Shown one piece after another: positions 25,401-38,400 of a DNA stretch of 64,000 nucleotides. Both the position numbers and the translations under genes were made by a program. The notes under the pieces were generated by a model. The model saw only the letters and a list, made by a program, of their open reading frames with translations, was not told the origin of the DNA and searched no databases. The stretch is from Clytia hemisphaerica (Eukaryota; Cnidaria; Hydrozoa; Leptothecata; Clytiidae). The stretch is taken from positions 310,001-374,000 of the forward strand of contig CACVBU010000726.1 of the NCBI GenBank assembly GCA_902728285.1, in the 5' to 3' direction. How positions within the stretch are numbered: the first letter of the stretch is position 1; every line of letters starts with the position of its first letter.

Positions 25401-28400
25401 TAAAGTAAAATAACCATTTAGCACGACGTTTTCCTATAACGTACTGAAGGAAAAGATGCTTAAAAACTTACTGGGTTACTTTTTGATGCGATTTGGAACA
25501 ATTGAATTGCCAATGGAATTAAAGTGCCGTCCATCCTTGTATAGAAAAGTGCGATAGGTGCTACCATGCGCTAAAATAATAATAGTGCAATGAAAATAAT
25601 TAGATTTCTTAAATCAATTTCCCCTGAGACACAAATCTAGTCCTTCAAATATCCGTATTATTCAACATGGTACATGTTAAATTCTGTGTACGAGTTAAGG
25701 ACAAATATATCTTCAACCAGAGGGTCCGCCTCGGATAATTTTTGCTGTAATACTAGTGAGAGAACCAGATAACACCTCTAAACCCTTCTCATAACATAAG
25801 GCGAGGTAAAAAGATTACGATTTTTTTGTTGAAAAATGTTCGTCTTTTCACTTTAGAAATATCCTCTTCTGCCAGAGGACATAAAGAATTTGAAACGAGT
25901 CTAAAAAAGTGCAGAAAAGTGTAAAGAGATAGAAAACAGCTTCTCGAAAAGAATGAAAATACGTCCTTTGCCCTTAAGGGACCTTGTTTCGGTTACTTCA
26001 ATCGGATTAAATTTCGTGAGATTAAATTTCACGAAATTCGCGAGTCGGAGTTTCGAAAAATTTCGCGTGGATTTAATTTCGCGAATATGCTTGAAAACAC
26101 CTGAAAATAACCATTTTTGCCTCATATGGAGACTTTGGACCACAGATCTGTAAAGCCCGAAGGGCTAGATTTGCGGCTTTTATCGAAAAGTGAAGCCTAG
26201 GTTTGGAAGGATTTCCTACCAAAGTCACGTGACTAAAATATGCAATTTCACCGGTTTGAGAGATGTGAAATAGCGTTTGCCGCCTACTTTTTTTGATATC
26301 GCGCTCCGAAAACAATTAAAATGCTAGATCCTATCCATCGGCACGAAATTTAAAAAGTCAAATTTTTGCTTCACTTTTATTTTGCTGGAGAAAGCTTAAA
26401 GTTGCCTATCTAGCACTTCGGGCTTTACAGATATCTGTGCTTTGGACTAGTTTCTCCTCTGAAAATGAGATTTTAAAGTTTTGTGGTGGATTTATTTAGT
26501 AAATTATCGAGATTACTAAACCAATCAAAATATAGCATTTACTACTATAAATAGTCAGCCTTGGCGACCTAACCCGTTCACGAAGCCATAGTCATCTAGA
26601 AATCATAAATATCGGATTCAGAAAACTGGCTTAATACCTCTTTGGAAGCTTTAGCAATGTAGCCACTCAAATCTTTGTAGTCGATGTAGAAGAGACGGTC
26701 ATTCTTATAGGCTTGGTCGAATGTTTGCCCTTCCAAGAAATGCTCTTCCAAGAGTGATTTGTTGATTGCAAAACTGAAAGTGGGAGCGATCAAAATTTTT
26801 AACATAAGCACAACTTATGGAATAGGTTACTTTTTCGTCCACTCAATAAAATGGAGTCGCTTTAAACAAAATTCTGTTCAATGATTAATATATTCCAACA
26901 GCAAGATAAAATATGGACATTTCTTACTTTCTTGGTAATCCACCATCTTTTAAGACACCACGAATCACCGTACAATTTGGTCCAGTCAATCTTAATTGTG
27001 CAAATTTCTCATCTGTACGCCAAGCAGCATGACCCTGGAAAATTCGAATAAAACACTGTGTACAACATGTGAGTCACAATTTACTCGACGCGTTTTTTCT
27101 AAAGAACATTTAAAATTGTAGCCACCGGATGTTGACGCAATGCCTTTAACTTAGTTTTAATATCTTGACCATCGTAGCCTTTGTGTTCTTACATAAAAAT
27201 GGTGTAATACTATCAAAGTCTTGGTTGGATAATTTTTAACATTCGTAAATGCTTTCAATGTATACTGAATACAGAATTGTCAAAATATTTGAGCGTCGAT
27301 AATTTCTTTGATTTATGGAAATTTGAGCTGTGGAGATTAGTATTTGTGAAAACCCTAAATCAATCAATACTTACGTCAGGGATTCTGAAAGGTGATAACG
27401 GGCCACCATACACTTTGTAAATATCATTAAATGACGAAAATTCATCTTCATATCTCATCTTTTTCAATGAATCCGAAATCTTCCCTGTCAATCCAGTGAA
27501 ACCCACTTCAGCCTGAAAAGCAAAGGTTAAAAGATTAGTGGAAGAGAAAATGCCACTATATATACTTAAAGGGACATAAAAGTAGGGACGAAATTTGTAA
27601 ACAAATCGTATGCCGCGGGATAAAAAGTCTAGACAAATGTCACATGTCAAAATAAAAAATGATTGTTTCAATTGTTTTACAAAGTTTGTTTTGGACACGT
27701 GATTTTAATTTTTCTCTTTAATGACACATGGCTCGCGCAATGTTTACATTTTACTACTTTTATGTCCCTTTAAATGAATCTCTTCGGTTGACCCCTTTCA
27801 AATTATGAGTTACCTCAACCTAAAATTTTTAAAATCTCGGCACATCAACTAATTAAAAAAATCATTACGAAATCGTTATACTTCGGGCACAATGTACTGC
27901 AAATCAAAATTGAAAATCGGGACCATATCACACAATGAATAATCACCGAGGCGTCAGTCTCCTCCTGAACGTCTTTAAAAAGGCAGGGCAATTTGTGCGA
28001 AAGAGTCAAGAAAATATAGTAAAACTTACAAAGTAGTCTCTGCTAAACGCTTCTTCAGGCGGTAAAGTCTTGACAGTTCTTGGCATTCCTTTGATGTCAC
28101 CGATAGGTTGATAGGCGAATTCCTTTTTCTTTCGTTCTAATTCTGCTTCACGTTGCTTGTAAAGTTCAGGAGAGTTCTTTTTCACCATTTGTGGTAGTTG
28201 AGAATCAAACTTGTTGAATTGCATTGCTTTGTAAGGAGGCAGCCATCTTGATAAAGGGAAATGGACATCAGCTTCGGTGTCGTGTTCGACAGCTACATGT
28301 TCCACAAACCAACTGTCGTTCATTCCACAATCGTCACGATGTAAAACGATGCTCTCAACCCGACCTAAAAAGAATATTGTCAAGTTTCATTTTTCATTCG

Positions 28401-29081
28401 TGAACTCAACCCTCAGACAGTGAATTTTGTCGATTACGACCAGAAAGTTTTCCACTCTAACAATGACCATAGCTCAAGGCTAATACTTTTTCGAACGAAA
28501 TTACCATCGGTTTAGCTGTGTGGCAAGTGGCAGGGAGCTTTCCAATAGAGTAAAACTTCCATCATCAAAAGCCATAATCGCCATTTTAAGTTTAATTTTA
28601 TATATCTTTAAAAGGCATTTTTCGTTATATACCTTATAATACCATTTAACTAAAAACTTCAAACAACTTAAAAAAAGTAAGTTTCGGATACCTTTAGATT
28701 GATGAATGAAATGAGTATCAAATTTAAGTCTTGGAGAAAATTTACACCCCTAAAATATTACAGTCATGATTTAGCAAAACAACTATGCTTTTAGCACATC
28801 CGTACAATTCTTTCCTTTGTTTGTTATAAGGTATGTGAAACTTTTCTGAAAGCTTGCTAAAAAAGGGAAATCTTACCGAAATGTTTTTCAGTGACCATAG
28901 TGTAAGAATCCACGTGCCCATATTCGAAATCATTGTGAAGCCATTTATCAAGGACGTGTTGTTCTGAATGTTTTCCTTCGTGATCGATCAGTTTGATTTT
29001 GATAGTTGCATTTGTTCCGGAGCCTTTAGCTTTTCCTGTTGTTACTTTGATTCGATAACGTTTGCCTGCTGATCCAAACAT
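22435..29081 (-). CDS. PLAT-domain lipoxygenase, copy A
   Basis: Non-haem iron dioxygenase that would convert polyunsaturated fatty acids to hydroperoxides. Thirteen exons: 29081-28877, 28364-28030, 27512-27375, 27034-26928, 26773-26638, 25570-25472, 25271-25169, 24870-24660, 24264-24107, 23693-23614, 23454-23281, 23133-22973, 22549-22435 (stop TGA). All phases agree and give 673 residues, close to 5-lipoxygenase. N-terminal PLAT/C2-like domain (about 5-115; YRIKVTTGKAKGSGTNA), then the lipoxygenase domain. Iron ligands: His368 and His373 in YHEPVTHL, His553 and Asn557 in NVHAAANFNQY, and the C-terminal Ile673 of VPNSISI. No signal peptide, so cytosolic with Ca-dependent membrane docking is likely for the family. 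The ATG at 29081 is the first in frame. Oxygenation position and stereochemistry cannot be assigned. Nearly identical in exons to copy B, which is transcribed divergently from 396 bp away. Confidence 0.95.
26130..26455. mobile_element. Inverted-repeat MITE in lipoxygenase A intron 5
   Basis: CACAGATCTGTAAAGCCCGA with GGGCTAGAT near 26139-26170 is inverted as ATCTAGCACTTCGGGC with TTTACAGATATCTGTG at 26407-26442, giving arms of about 35 bp and a 240-bp centre. The GCCCGAAGGGCTAGA core also occurs at 63669-63682, hinting at another family member there. Confidence 0.6.
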
Positions 29082-29477
29082 TTTAATAAAAAATGCTGTG
29101 CTCTTCACCTACTCAATTGGCTCACTGAGAAAGTTATATGATTCATCGAACTCATATCAATTTATAAGCTCAAGAGTTTGACAAAGATATTCCCTTAAGC
29201 CATTTAATTAGCGTCCAAATATGCCATTAAAATTAGTTGTGTTTGTAAAAATATTCCCAAAAGGATAGAAAACGATTTTTTTCGTTTAATTAAGTCTCTC
29301 GGGAGCAAATGAAACATCGATTGTCTAGGGAGTACATTGTAAAAGGCATTATAAACTTTAGACATGATCTACCGACTATAAATTCATGCTTTGATATCGA
29401 ATGGATCATAGTTGAATAACAATTATCGTAGAGAGAATTCTTTACGTCAAACAAGTTCAAATTTGAAATCAAATAAA
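29082..29477. promoter_or_regulatory. Bidirectional promoter region between divergent lipoxygenase genes
   Basis: Only 396 bp separate the two ATGs, so both start sites must lie here. It is AT-rich, with no clear TATA box common to both directions. Exon similarity between the copies stops within a few bases upstream of each ATG (both read AAA before ATGTTTGG), so the two 5' flanks are not copies of each other. Assignment as promoter rests on gene orientation only. Confidence 0.55.
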
Positions 29478-32400
29478 ATGTTTGGATCAGCAGGCAAACG
29501 TTATCGAATCAAAGTAACAACAGGAAAAGCTAAGGGTTCGGGAACAAATGCAACCATCAAAATTAAGCTGATCGATCACGAAGGAAAACATTCAGAACAA
29601 CATGTCCTTGATAAATGGCTTCACAATGATTTCGAATACGGGCGAATTGATTCCTACACCATCCTTACAGATAAAGATTTCGGTAAGCAAAGTAACACAA
29701 CTTTCTTCAAAATTATTGAAATCCATTTTATTTCTATAGAGCTTTAGTTAAATGAACTGGAAATTTTCGAAAACGTTGCAACCAAAGCAAAGGGCTTTTT
29801 TAGCCAGAGTGTCAGACATGATTGCTAACTTCCGTTCAACAAGCTTTCGCTTACACTTTCACAAACGCCTGATTGCTAACAAATTTCGTTGCGGCGTGTT
29901 TTATTGCATCGAATCAGACTCAAGTATTTTCTCTAGCAATCAAAACGACAATTTGTCGTTTCTGATTATTTTGATAAAATGACGCGTTTCTAAAAAATAG
30001 GAAAATTTTGTCATTTTTAATTGCTCTTGGGAATAACGTAGATGTTTTGTAAATTGTTTTTGACTTGATAACAAAATATCTTTAATGTCTTGAGAATAAA
30101 GGCGAGCATGTTTTTACCGAGTTTGTTTGCAACTAAGCTAATAGTGTACATCTTTTTAAAGTCAAAATTATACTATTAGCTAAGAACCTTGGCTATAGTC
30201 CATGAGCTGAGAGCCAAATTTTGAGGTTTTGGGCTCAACGAGTGCACCGGACAAATTATATATGAAAAGTTTCCAAATTTTATGTAGAATAAGAATTTCG
30301 ATGTTAGCAAGTTCAAATTTAATGGAATAAGGATTTAGTGACGTCACAATGACACCTGGTGAAAAAAAAAAGTGTGAAAATTAGTCAGACCAAGATTCTA
30401 CATTTTGGGAAATATCTCGGGAACTAAAATTGGTATTGCTACGAAATTTGGAGCATATGTTCATAATTAGGTGACAATTACATTCAAAGAAAAACAACTA
30501 AAAAAAAATCATTTATGACGTCACCAAGGCGCGCCGAAATTGAAAAAAATAGAAAAAATGAAAAATTTTGCCTAAATTTCGATCAAAAGTTTGTGTTAAC
30601 TTGGCCTGTACCACTCAAAATACGAGAAAAACACAATTTACCACCTATAATCTCATATTACGAAGTAAATACCTCAAAATAAAGTATTCGTTGGGTTTTC
30701 ATGGGGCGCCAAAGCATCAAAAATAATTTACGCTCATTTTGATCTGTAAATCAGAATTTCCCTAATTTTTGTAAATATTTGAAAAACTAGTCAATTATTG
30801 TTCCAAAAATCAATTTGATAACTAAAGATTCCTAGATGAAAATGAAAAAAGAGTTTATAAAGATACTTTTGTCTATATGGACATGCCTATAGTTGACTGT
30901 ATGAACTTTTATTAAGGCGCTAAAATGACCATATAAATATATAAAAAGAAAAGAAATTTTAAGACTCTAGAGAATTCATTATTTTCGGGAGTTTCTAAAC
31001 ATCGACCAAAAATGGCGACCACGACCAGCGACCACGACCGGCGACCAGATAAATTTGGGTTATCGAGTTTACCTGCTCTCTCCACCGTAGAGAACATCCA
31101 AATCGAGTCCTGATGTGGCTTTCAAATGAACCACTGAGCACGTGGCTGAGAATTACTCTAGCTAGAGAGAATACTAAAAGTGACTTTTGACGTACCAGTT
31201 ATTTTCTAAACAAAGTGACACTTTTTGACAAAAATATTGACAGGGCAATTAAGTGTGATGCCTGTAAACTTTATTACACCAAATATTTTAATTGTACTGA
31301 ATGAGATGCCTTTAATATGAATAGATAGAAAGTGTCAGTAGGAAAAAGCTGGGAAGGCCAGTTTTAGAGATATCAATCTCATCAATTATTCTATTGTCCT
31401 TACATTGTCAAAATTACTTATTTTGACAAAATAATGATCTAATGATCAAATATAAAGCTTCCTAAATAAGTTCCAGCACAAATTTTGCCACTAATTAATT
31501 TGATGCCGAAAATACAAAAGGATAGAAATTGACACTCTATTCAAGCTCCATGAGCGTTGAAATGGCTGCTCTACACGTTTTGCACGTGGCTTTATAATCA
31601 CTGTAGGTGAGACAGGGGTGAGCTTTACTTTTCAATTCGATAAATAAATGATCATAAGAGAAAGACTCAACGGTGGAGAAAGAGGAAAAACTCGATAACC
31701 CGAATTTATCTGGTCGCCGGTCGTGGTCGCTGGTCGTGGTCGCCATTTCTGGTCGATGTTTAGAAACTCCCATTATTTTCACAACATAAATTTTGAATGG
31801 ATGAGATGTAGTATTTTCTTCTAGTTTCTATTTTCTTTCGTATTTGTTTAACGTAATCAAAAGCCCATCCAAATGGCCTCTATTTATGACTAATAGCTGT
31901 AACAAAATATATTTAATTAGCACTATGCAAATGGCGTTTTTTATTATTCTAAATATGCTTTCACTTTTAGTGTAAGACTCGACTTGTTTAGTATGGTTGT
32001 GGCGATCTGTTATGTGGTTAGTTTATGTGTTTTTTTGTATAGTTTGTTTTAAGTTTTGAAGTTTTAATCATACAGATAAGATAAAAATGGGGAAATATAA
32101 AAATAAAAGAAGAAAGAGAAAGCAAGACGACGATCCAGATTTTGTCCTGCCCAAAAAAGCTGCAACAAACCCAACATCATCAAAACGCAAAGAAAATGAC
32201 CAAAATTGTTCAAATGTGGTAAGTTTTATTTCTTTAGTCTCCCAATGCAACCTAGCCTGGAGATCCATGCTATGGTTTCTTATTCTATATACTGATGGCG
32301 AAATATATAGCATGGTTTGGGTTGAGAGTTTGAATTTCCCATATCCTAATAACGGTTGAAAACACAGCCAATCAAATCCTGTTATTGTTTCACTGGTCAC

Positions 32401-35400
32401 ACTTTCTTAAAGAAAGCGCAACTTCCAAAATTTGGTTTTTATTTTAGTAAGTGAGGACAGCGCTAAATTCGAATTTCCCACTGTAATTTTTTTGAGTCCA
32501 AAATCGGACTCACAGCTCTGACCCGTCAAGTATTCATCAGATTTAAAAAAATACGCAGACGGGTTCCTGTCTAAATGCAACCTATTACAGTGCTTTGTAC
32601 AGAGAACAACTTGTATCATTGATCTGTAGGGGGAGGCTGATTATATTGTTTGAAACTTGCAAAATTCAGTTATGTAGTGTTTGGGCACCAAAATATATTT
32701 ATCATAGTTTAGTTTTTTAGTTTGAGCGTATTCTAAACCTTTTTCAGTTGGGAAAAAAAGAAGGTGGAATCTCTGCGTAATTTTTCACCAGGGACAATTT
32801 TTTAACTGTGATGTAGGGGTATGAGAGAGATTTGAATGCGATACAATATCTACTACCTCCACGCAAAAGACTTATTTCGATTTTTCCTTTTTCTATACGT
32901 CAGAACACTTGTGTTATCCACTGTACCGATACTCCTGATGAACTCATACCTTTGACGAGACTCGATACCTGGTTGAAACTGAAAGAAGTAGCTACTTTAA
33001 AACGGCATCCCTTGATGGATATTGAAGCAAGCAGTCCCGACAAAGTACCCGATAATCTTTCATATCACCGGAAATGTTACCAACGTTTCACCCTAAAGAG
33101 AGACATCGACAAGCTGAAATCCCAGCATGAGAAGATCCAAGCACAGGTCGATCCGGAAGAAATTGTTCATGATGGCGAGGAACCACGAAGGAAATCAAAC
33201 CGTGTATGTTCAGACTCTCCCATTGAAAAGAATATATGTCTATTCTGTAAAGTAAGGAGAGTTAAAGATAGTACAGAAGAAACTTTAGTGCAGTGCGTAG
33301 ATGAACAAGCCAGAGATCGGATCATCGAGTGTGCTAAGAGAAAAGGCAGATTTTTTTTGAGACAAACATTAGACTTTTTGAGACAACTCCTAAATTTTTT
33401 ATCGCATGTTGAATAGTTAATAGCTTTCTCAGTCGTTTCCAATCGACTGTTTGACGTAAAATGTGCTGACTTAGCGAAAATCATTGACCTTAAAACCAAA
33501 ATATGTTGCGAGCTAGCTATCAAAACCTTGTAGACCATACAGTCTTCGGTTAATACGTTTGGCCCATCTTCCGAGCTCATTGAGAATGTATATCTAAATG
33601 AGCACAAGGAATTTTGACAGATTTCCAGCTATTGGGAACATTATAAGGAGGTCTAATTGACGAAAAATCTAAACAACTCCCTTATCTACTTTTCGTGATC
33701 TTTCAGATTAGACAACTGAAATTGATTTTTCAAATTTTTTACAAATCTTGTTTGCAGGAGTTTTTTTCTGAAAATTGACGTCATTATAAAATGGATACCG
33801 TAAGAATATTTCAGGACGATTTTTCCCAAAAAGTTAAGAATTTTCATGATGAATTGAAAAAACAAACATGTAGTCCCTTTTTATTTTATTCTGCTTTTAT
33901 TGAACTTTCTTGGATTTTCCAACCTCCCCCGCTTATTCCAACAGCCCCAGTCTATTTCACTTGCTCACCACCAACTTTTTATTTTCCTTCCAGGTCGGGT
34001 TGAGAGCATCGTTTTAAATCGTGACGATTGTGGAATGAACGACAGTTGGTTTGTGGAACATGTAGCTGTTGAACACGACACCGAAGCTGATGTCCATTTC
34101 CCTTTATCAAGATGGCTGCCTCCTTACAAAGCAATGCAATTCAACAAGTTTGATTCACAACTACCACAAATGGTGAAAAAGAACTCTCCTGAACTTTACA
34201 AACAACGTGAAGCAGAATTAGAACAAAAGAAAAAGGAATTCGCCTATCAACCTATCGGTGACATCAAAGGAATGCCAAGAACTGTCAAGACTTTACCGCC
34301 TGAAGAAGCTTTTAGCAGAGACTATTTTGTAAGCGTCCAGCATATTCAATCAAATTAGCCTCACTTCCGTGGGAATCTCGAGTAAAATTCATTACAACTC
34401 CATTTTTTGGGTCAGGGCTTGAGTTGCTTAGTATTCTAGCTCATTTTATTAAAAATTTGACCACCCCTGATATTATACCATATTTATGCTTATTTGGTCA
34501 AGGGCTATCGTTTACCATGCTTAGATTATCTAAAAAGTTTTACTCTACGAGACATTGAAAAAAAATGACTAATTTCAGGGCTCGAGCCTTAGCAACATGG
34601 TTGCTTATTAAAAAAAATGTGTATACAAAATCTCAGTGACTATTAAGCTTTCTTAACTTAGAGTTACATGAAACTTAAGTAATATGTTGGTACCGCTCTA
34701 TTTCAGCCATTTCTGTATAATGGTTGAGAAAGAACAAACGTTTTCTTTCAATACCTCCTTATAACCCTTTTTCTTTTCAGGCTGAAGTGGGTTTCACTGG
34801 ATTGACAGGGAAGATTTCGGATTCATTGAAAAAGATGAGATATGAAGATGAATTTTCATCATTTAATGATATTTACAAAGTCTATGGTGGCCCGTTATCA
34901 CCTTTCAGAATCCCTGACGTAAGTATTGATTGATTTGAAAACGAAAGATCACACTAACAGGCCCATTCTTTAATAGACAGGAGACCCGTATTTAAAATCT
35001 GATGTATACAGGACGGGTATGACCTGTGAGGCAGATTTCTGCCTCAAAATATTTACAGTGGGAAATTCGAACTTAGCGCTGTCCTCACTTACTAATATAA
35101 AAACCAATTTTCGGAACTTGCGCTTTGTCACGGGGAGAACGGGGATTGTCTCTTGAATAACAATGAATTTGTATTCGGGATCGAATCTGGAACCCAACGC
35201 TGGAAGAAGGGGAGAGCCTTTTGGGCATTGTAGAATTCAGGGCACAAAGCATAAACTGACACTAGATGTAGTTAGCGACAAATCCGTTGTTGACTTCTTC
35301 AGTAATTAAAACATAACAATTAGCGATTGAAAATGTATTCAAATACAATGTTTCGGCCTTCGAGATCATTAAACGATCGATCGACGTAGAATGTCGAGAG

Positions 35401-38400
35401 ATGCCTGTAGCTTCCTCGCAGCTCAATACAAAGGCCATCTCTCAATCGACTCATGGGCAACGTTCCTCGTTCCCGTACAAAACCAATACGTCTACATTCT
35501 TCCACGATACGATCGTTAAGCTTTTCAAGCTCTTCACTCTGCCAGCCCAAACATAGAAGTGTTTTTAAATTCATTCACTAAGCATCATATAATTAAATGC
35601 TGAATAAGATGGCTATAGAGTTGGTTACTATAGCAATAGTTATAAAATGGTAGATCATAAATTCACCATGACAGCTTTCTCTAAGAAAGTGTGACCAGTA
35701 AAAGAATAACAAAATTTGATTGGCTAAGTTTTTAACCTTTATTAGGATCTGGGAAATTCAAACTCCTGGCCCATACCATATTTCGCCATCAGAATATAAA
35801 ATAAGAAATCATAGCATGGATCTCCAGGCTAATTCTTTAAGAAATCAAAATCCATCTTCTAAAAACAGTCGAATTAACTGAACTAAGCAGAACGGGTGTT
35901 TATTTGGATAACATTCTTATAGAGATTTATCTTTTCTAATTAAGCTAATTAAGGACGTTAACCAGGGAGCAAGGGAAGCGCTCCATTTATGTATTGATAA
36001 AAGTATTGTTATTCTAAAAAATATAGACAAATGTGGCGCTTGATAATTATTCGAATTTCTTGATTCAAGGGTCATGCTGCTTGGCGTACAGATGAGAAAT
36101 TTGCACAATTAAGATTGACTGGACCAAATTGTACGGTAATTCGTGGTGTCTTGAAAGATGGTGGATTACCAGAAAAGTAAGTGCCATTTATTTTAAGAAA
36201 CGTAAAATCACGCCACGCAGTCGAGTGATTTTTATTAAACAGAGATGCCCATCTCCGTTCCCTAATTTACCGTATTTTATTTTACTGAAGCTACTAGCTT
36301 TAAACGTGAACATCTTTACCGTTTGAAATCGTTTAGAGTGCTGAGACAGATCAAACTATATGAATTTCTTTTACGTCTAACAGCGATAATAATTTCTAAA
36401 AATTTTGAGCATGATTGGATTTTATCTTTTCAGTTTTGCTGTGGATACATCACTGTTGGAAACGCACTTTTTGCAAGGGCAAACATTCGAACAAGCCTAC
36501 AAGAATGACAGACTCTTCTATATCGACTACAAAGATTTGGATGGCTATATTGCCAAAGCTTCCAAAGAGGTAACTCAATAAATTGCTTGTCACAAAAGCG
36601 ATTTTCTCATTATAACGTCTATTTTTTGTCGAAGTTTTGGGTTTGAAAATGTTATCATAAGATCTTACACCCTTTCGAGAATTGTATGGTTCGAATTTAT
36701 TTTTATTGATTTTCAAATTCACTTTGTAGCGCATGGTAGCACCTATCGCACTTTTCTATGCAAGGATGGATGGCATTTTAATTCCATTGGCCATTCAATT
36801 ATTCCAAATCGCATCCAAAACCAACCCGGTAAGTAAACAACCATCCAAACAAGTATAATTTGTGTAAGTTATTTGAAGAACTTTTGACAAAACGTTTGAA
36901 AGATTTATGAATTTACAAAGATTGAGGGCTTCCCCTTTAACTAAAGAAGATGTTTTTCTAAGGATAAGAATAGTCGAGCGAGTTAACTTTTGCAAAAAAA
37001 ATTGAAAACAAAAGATTTGATTTTTACGTTGAAGGGAACAAATTAAGTTCCCGCCAAATTGATTTTTCCCACCTCCGACAAATTAAATTATCGCCAAATT
37101 TAAATTACTGTCGTTGCTCCCCCGAATGTGTGCATTTTAAGGGTTTAAAGTGATGTTTTTCCTTATTTATGGCGTTTTTGTCTATAATCTGCCAAATTAA
37201 ATTTCCGCCAAAATGTCTTCCCTTAAGGTAATCGCAAAATTCAATTAAGATTCTTCCTTCTGGGTATTGAGGTAAATGTCTTTTTCCTTTTTTTCAGGTT
37301 TTCTACCCACCACCAATCGACGAAGAGCGAGTTTGGTTACACGCGAAATTTTGGTTTGGCGTTGCTGATTCTAATTTTCATGAACCTGTCACTCACTTGA
37401 GTAGGTTTTGTTCCTTTCTAAATGTTTCTAGTTGTCGCTTAAACTTTCCGAAAACCCTAAGCTTTGATACCAAAATTTGAAGGGCAAAAAGGTATAAATA
37501 TCATCCCTAGTGAAAGTTTCACAAAAATATCCAACGGAAGCTAATTGATTCCAATTACCGTAAACTTAGCCACTCACTGATTAACAATGCTTTGATTCAA
37601 GGTACTACGCGTTTAAATAGGTTGGGCTGGTTGTAAAGGTCTGGAGACAATAAGGTATTTAGTTTAGATAAATCTCCACGATTTCTTTTAGTGGGCACAC
37701 ATTTGGTGGCTGGAGATTTCGTGACCTGTTTCCACAACACAATTTCACCATCACATCCTGTTTATAAATTGATGTTACCACATTTCATCTTCTTACTCAA
37801 TATCAACACGGATGGAATGCCAGTACTTACCGCTGAAAATGGTGCATTCAACAACATTCTCGTCTTTGGGCTCGAAAATTGCTACGATCTCATGCTGAAA
37901 AAGTAAGTACAGTAATCAAGCCGTTATTAATTAAGGTATAAGCAAATAAAACATCAACTAAAAACAGTCTTGTAATCTTCAGGAAGTTTCACTATCGAAC
38001 ATTCTTAGCATTCATCAGCTTGTAAGATCAAGATTTTTTGGGGCTGATATTGTCTCACCTATCTTTAGATATCAATCATTCAGTTTGAAAGATCAAGGCT
38101 GGTTAGAAAATGACATCGAGAATCGAGGAGTGAAAAATCTTCCAAATTATCATTATTACGAAGACGCAAAACCAATGTTCGAAGCGATCCATAATTACAT
38201 TCAGCAATGTATCAAAACTATCTATGGTCAGTACTTTACTTGAATAAAAATTAAAAACATAATTTCACTTAACCGACAAGGTTGCAATAGTGTAACCTCG
38301 TACTTTAAATACAAACTTCCAAGAATCAGCACCCAAGATCAAATAGAGGTCTAAATCACAATCTTATTCTTCAATCTTAGTATGCGAATTTTAAGCTTAA

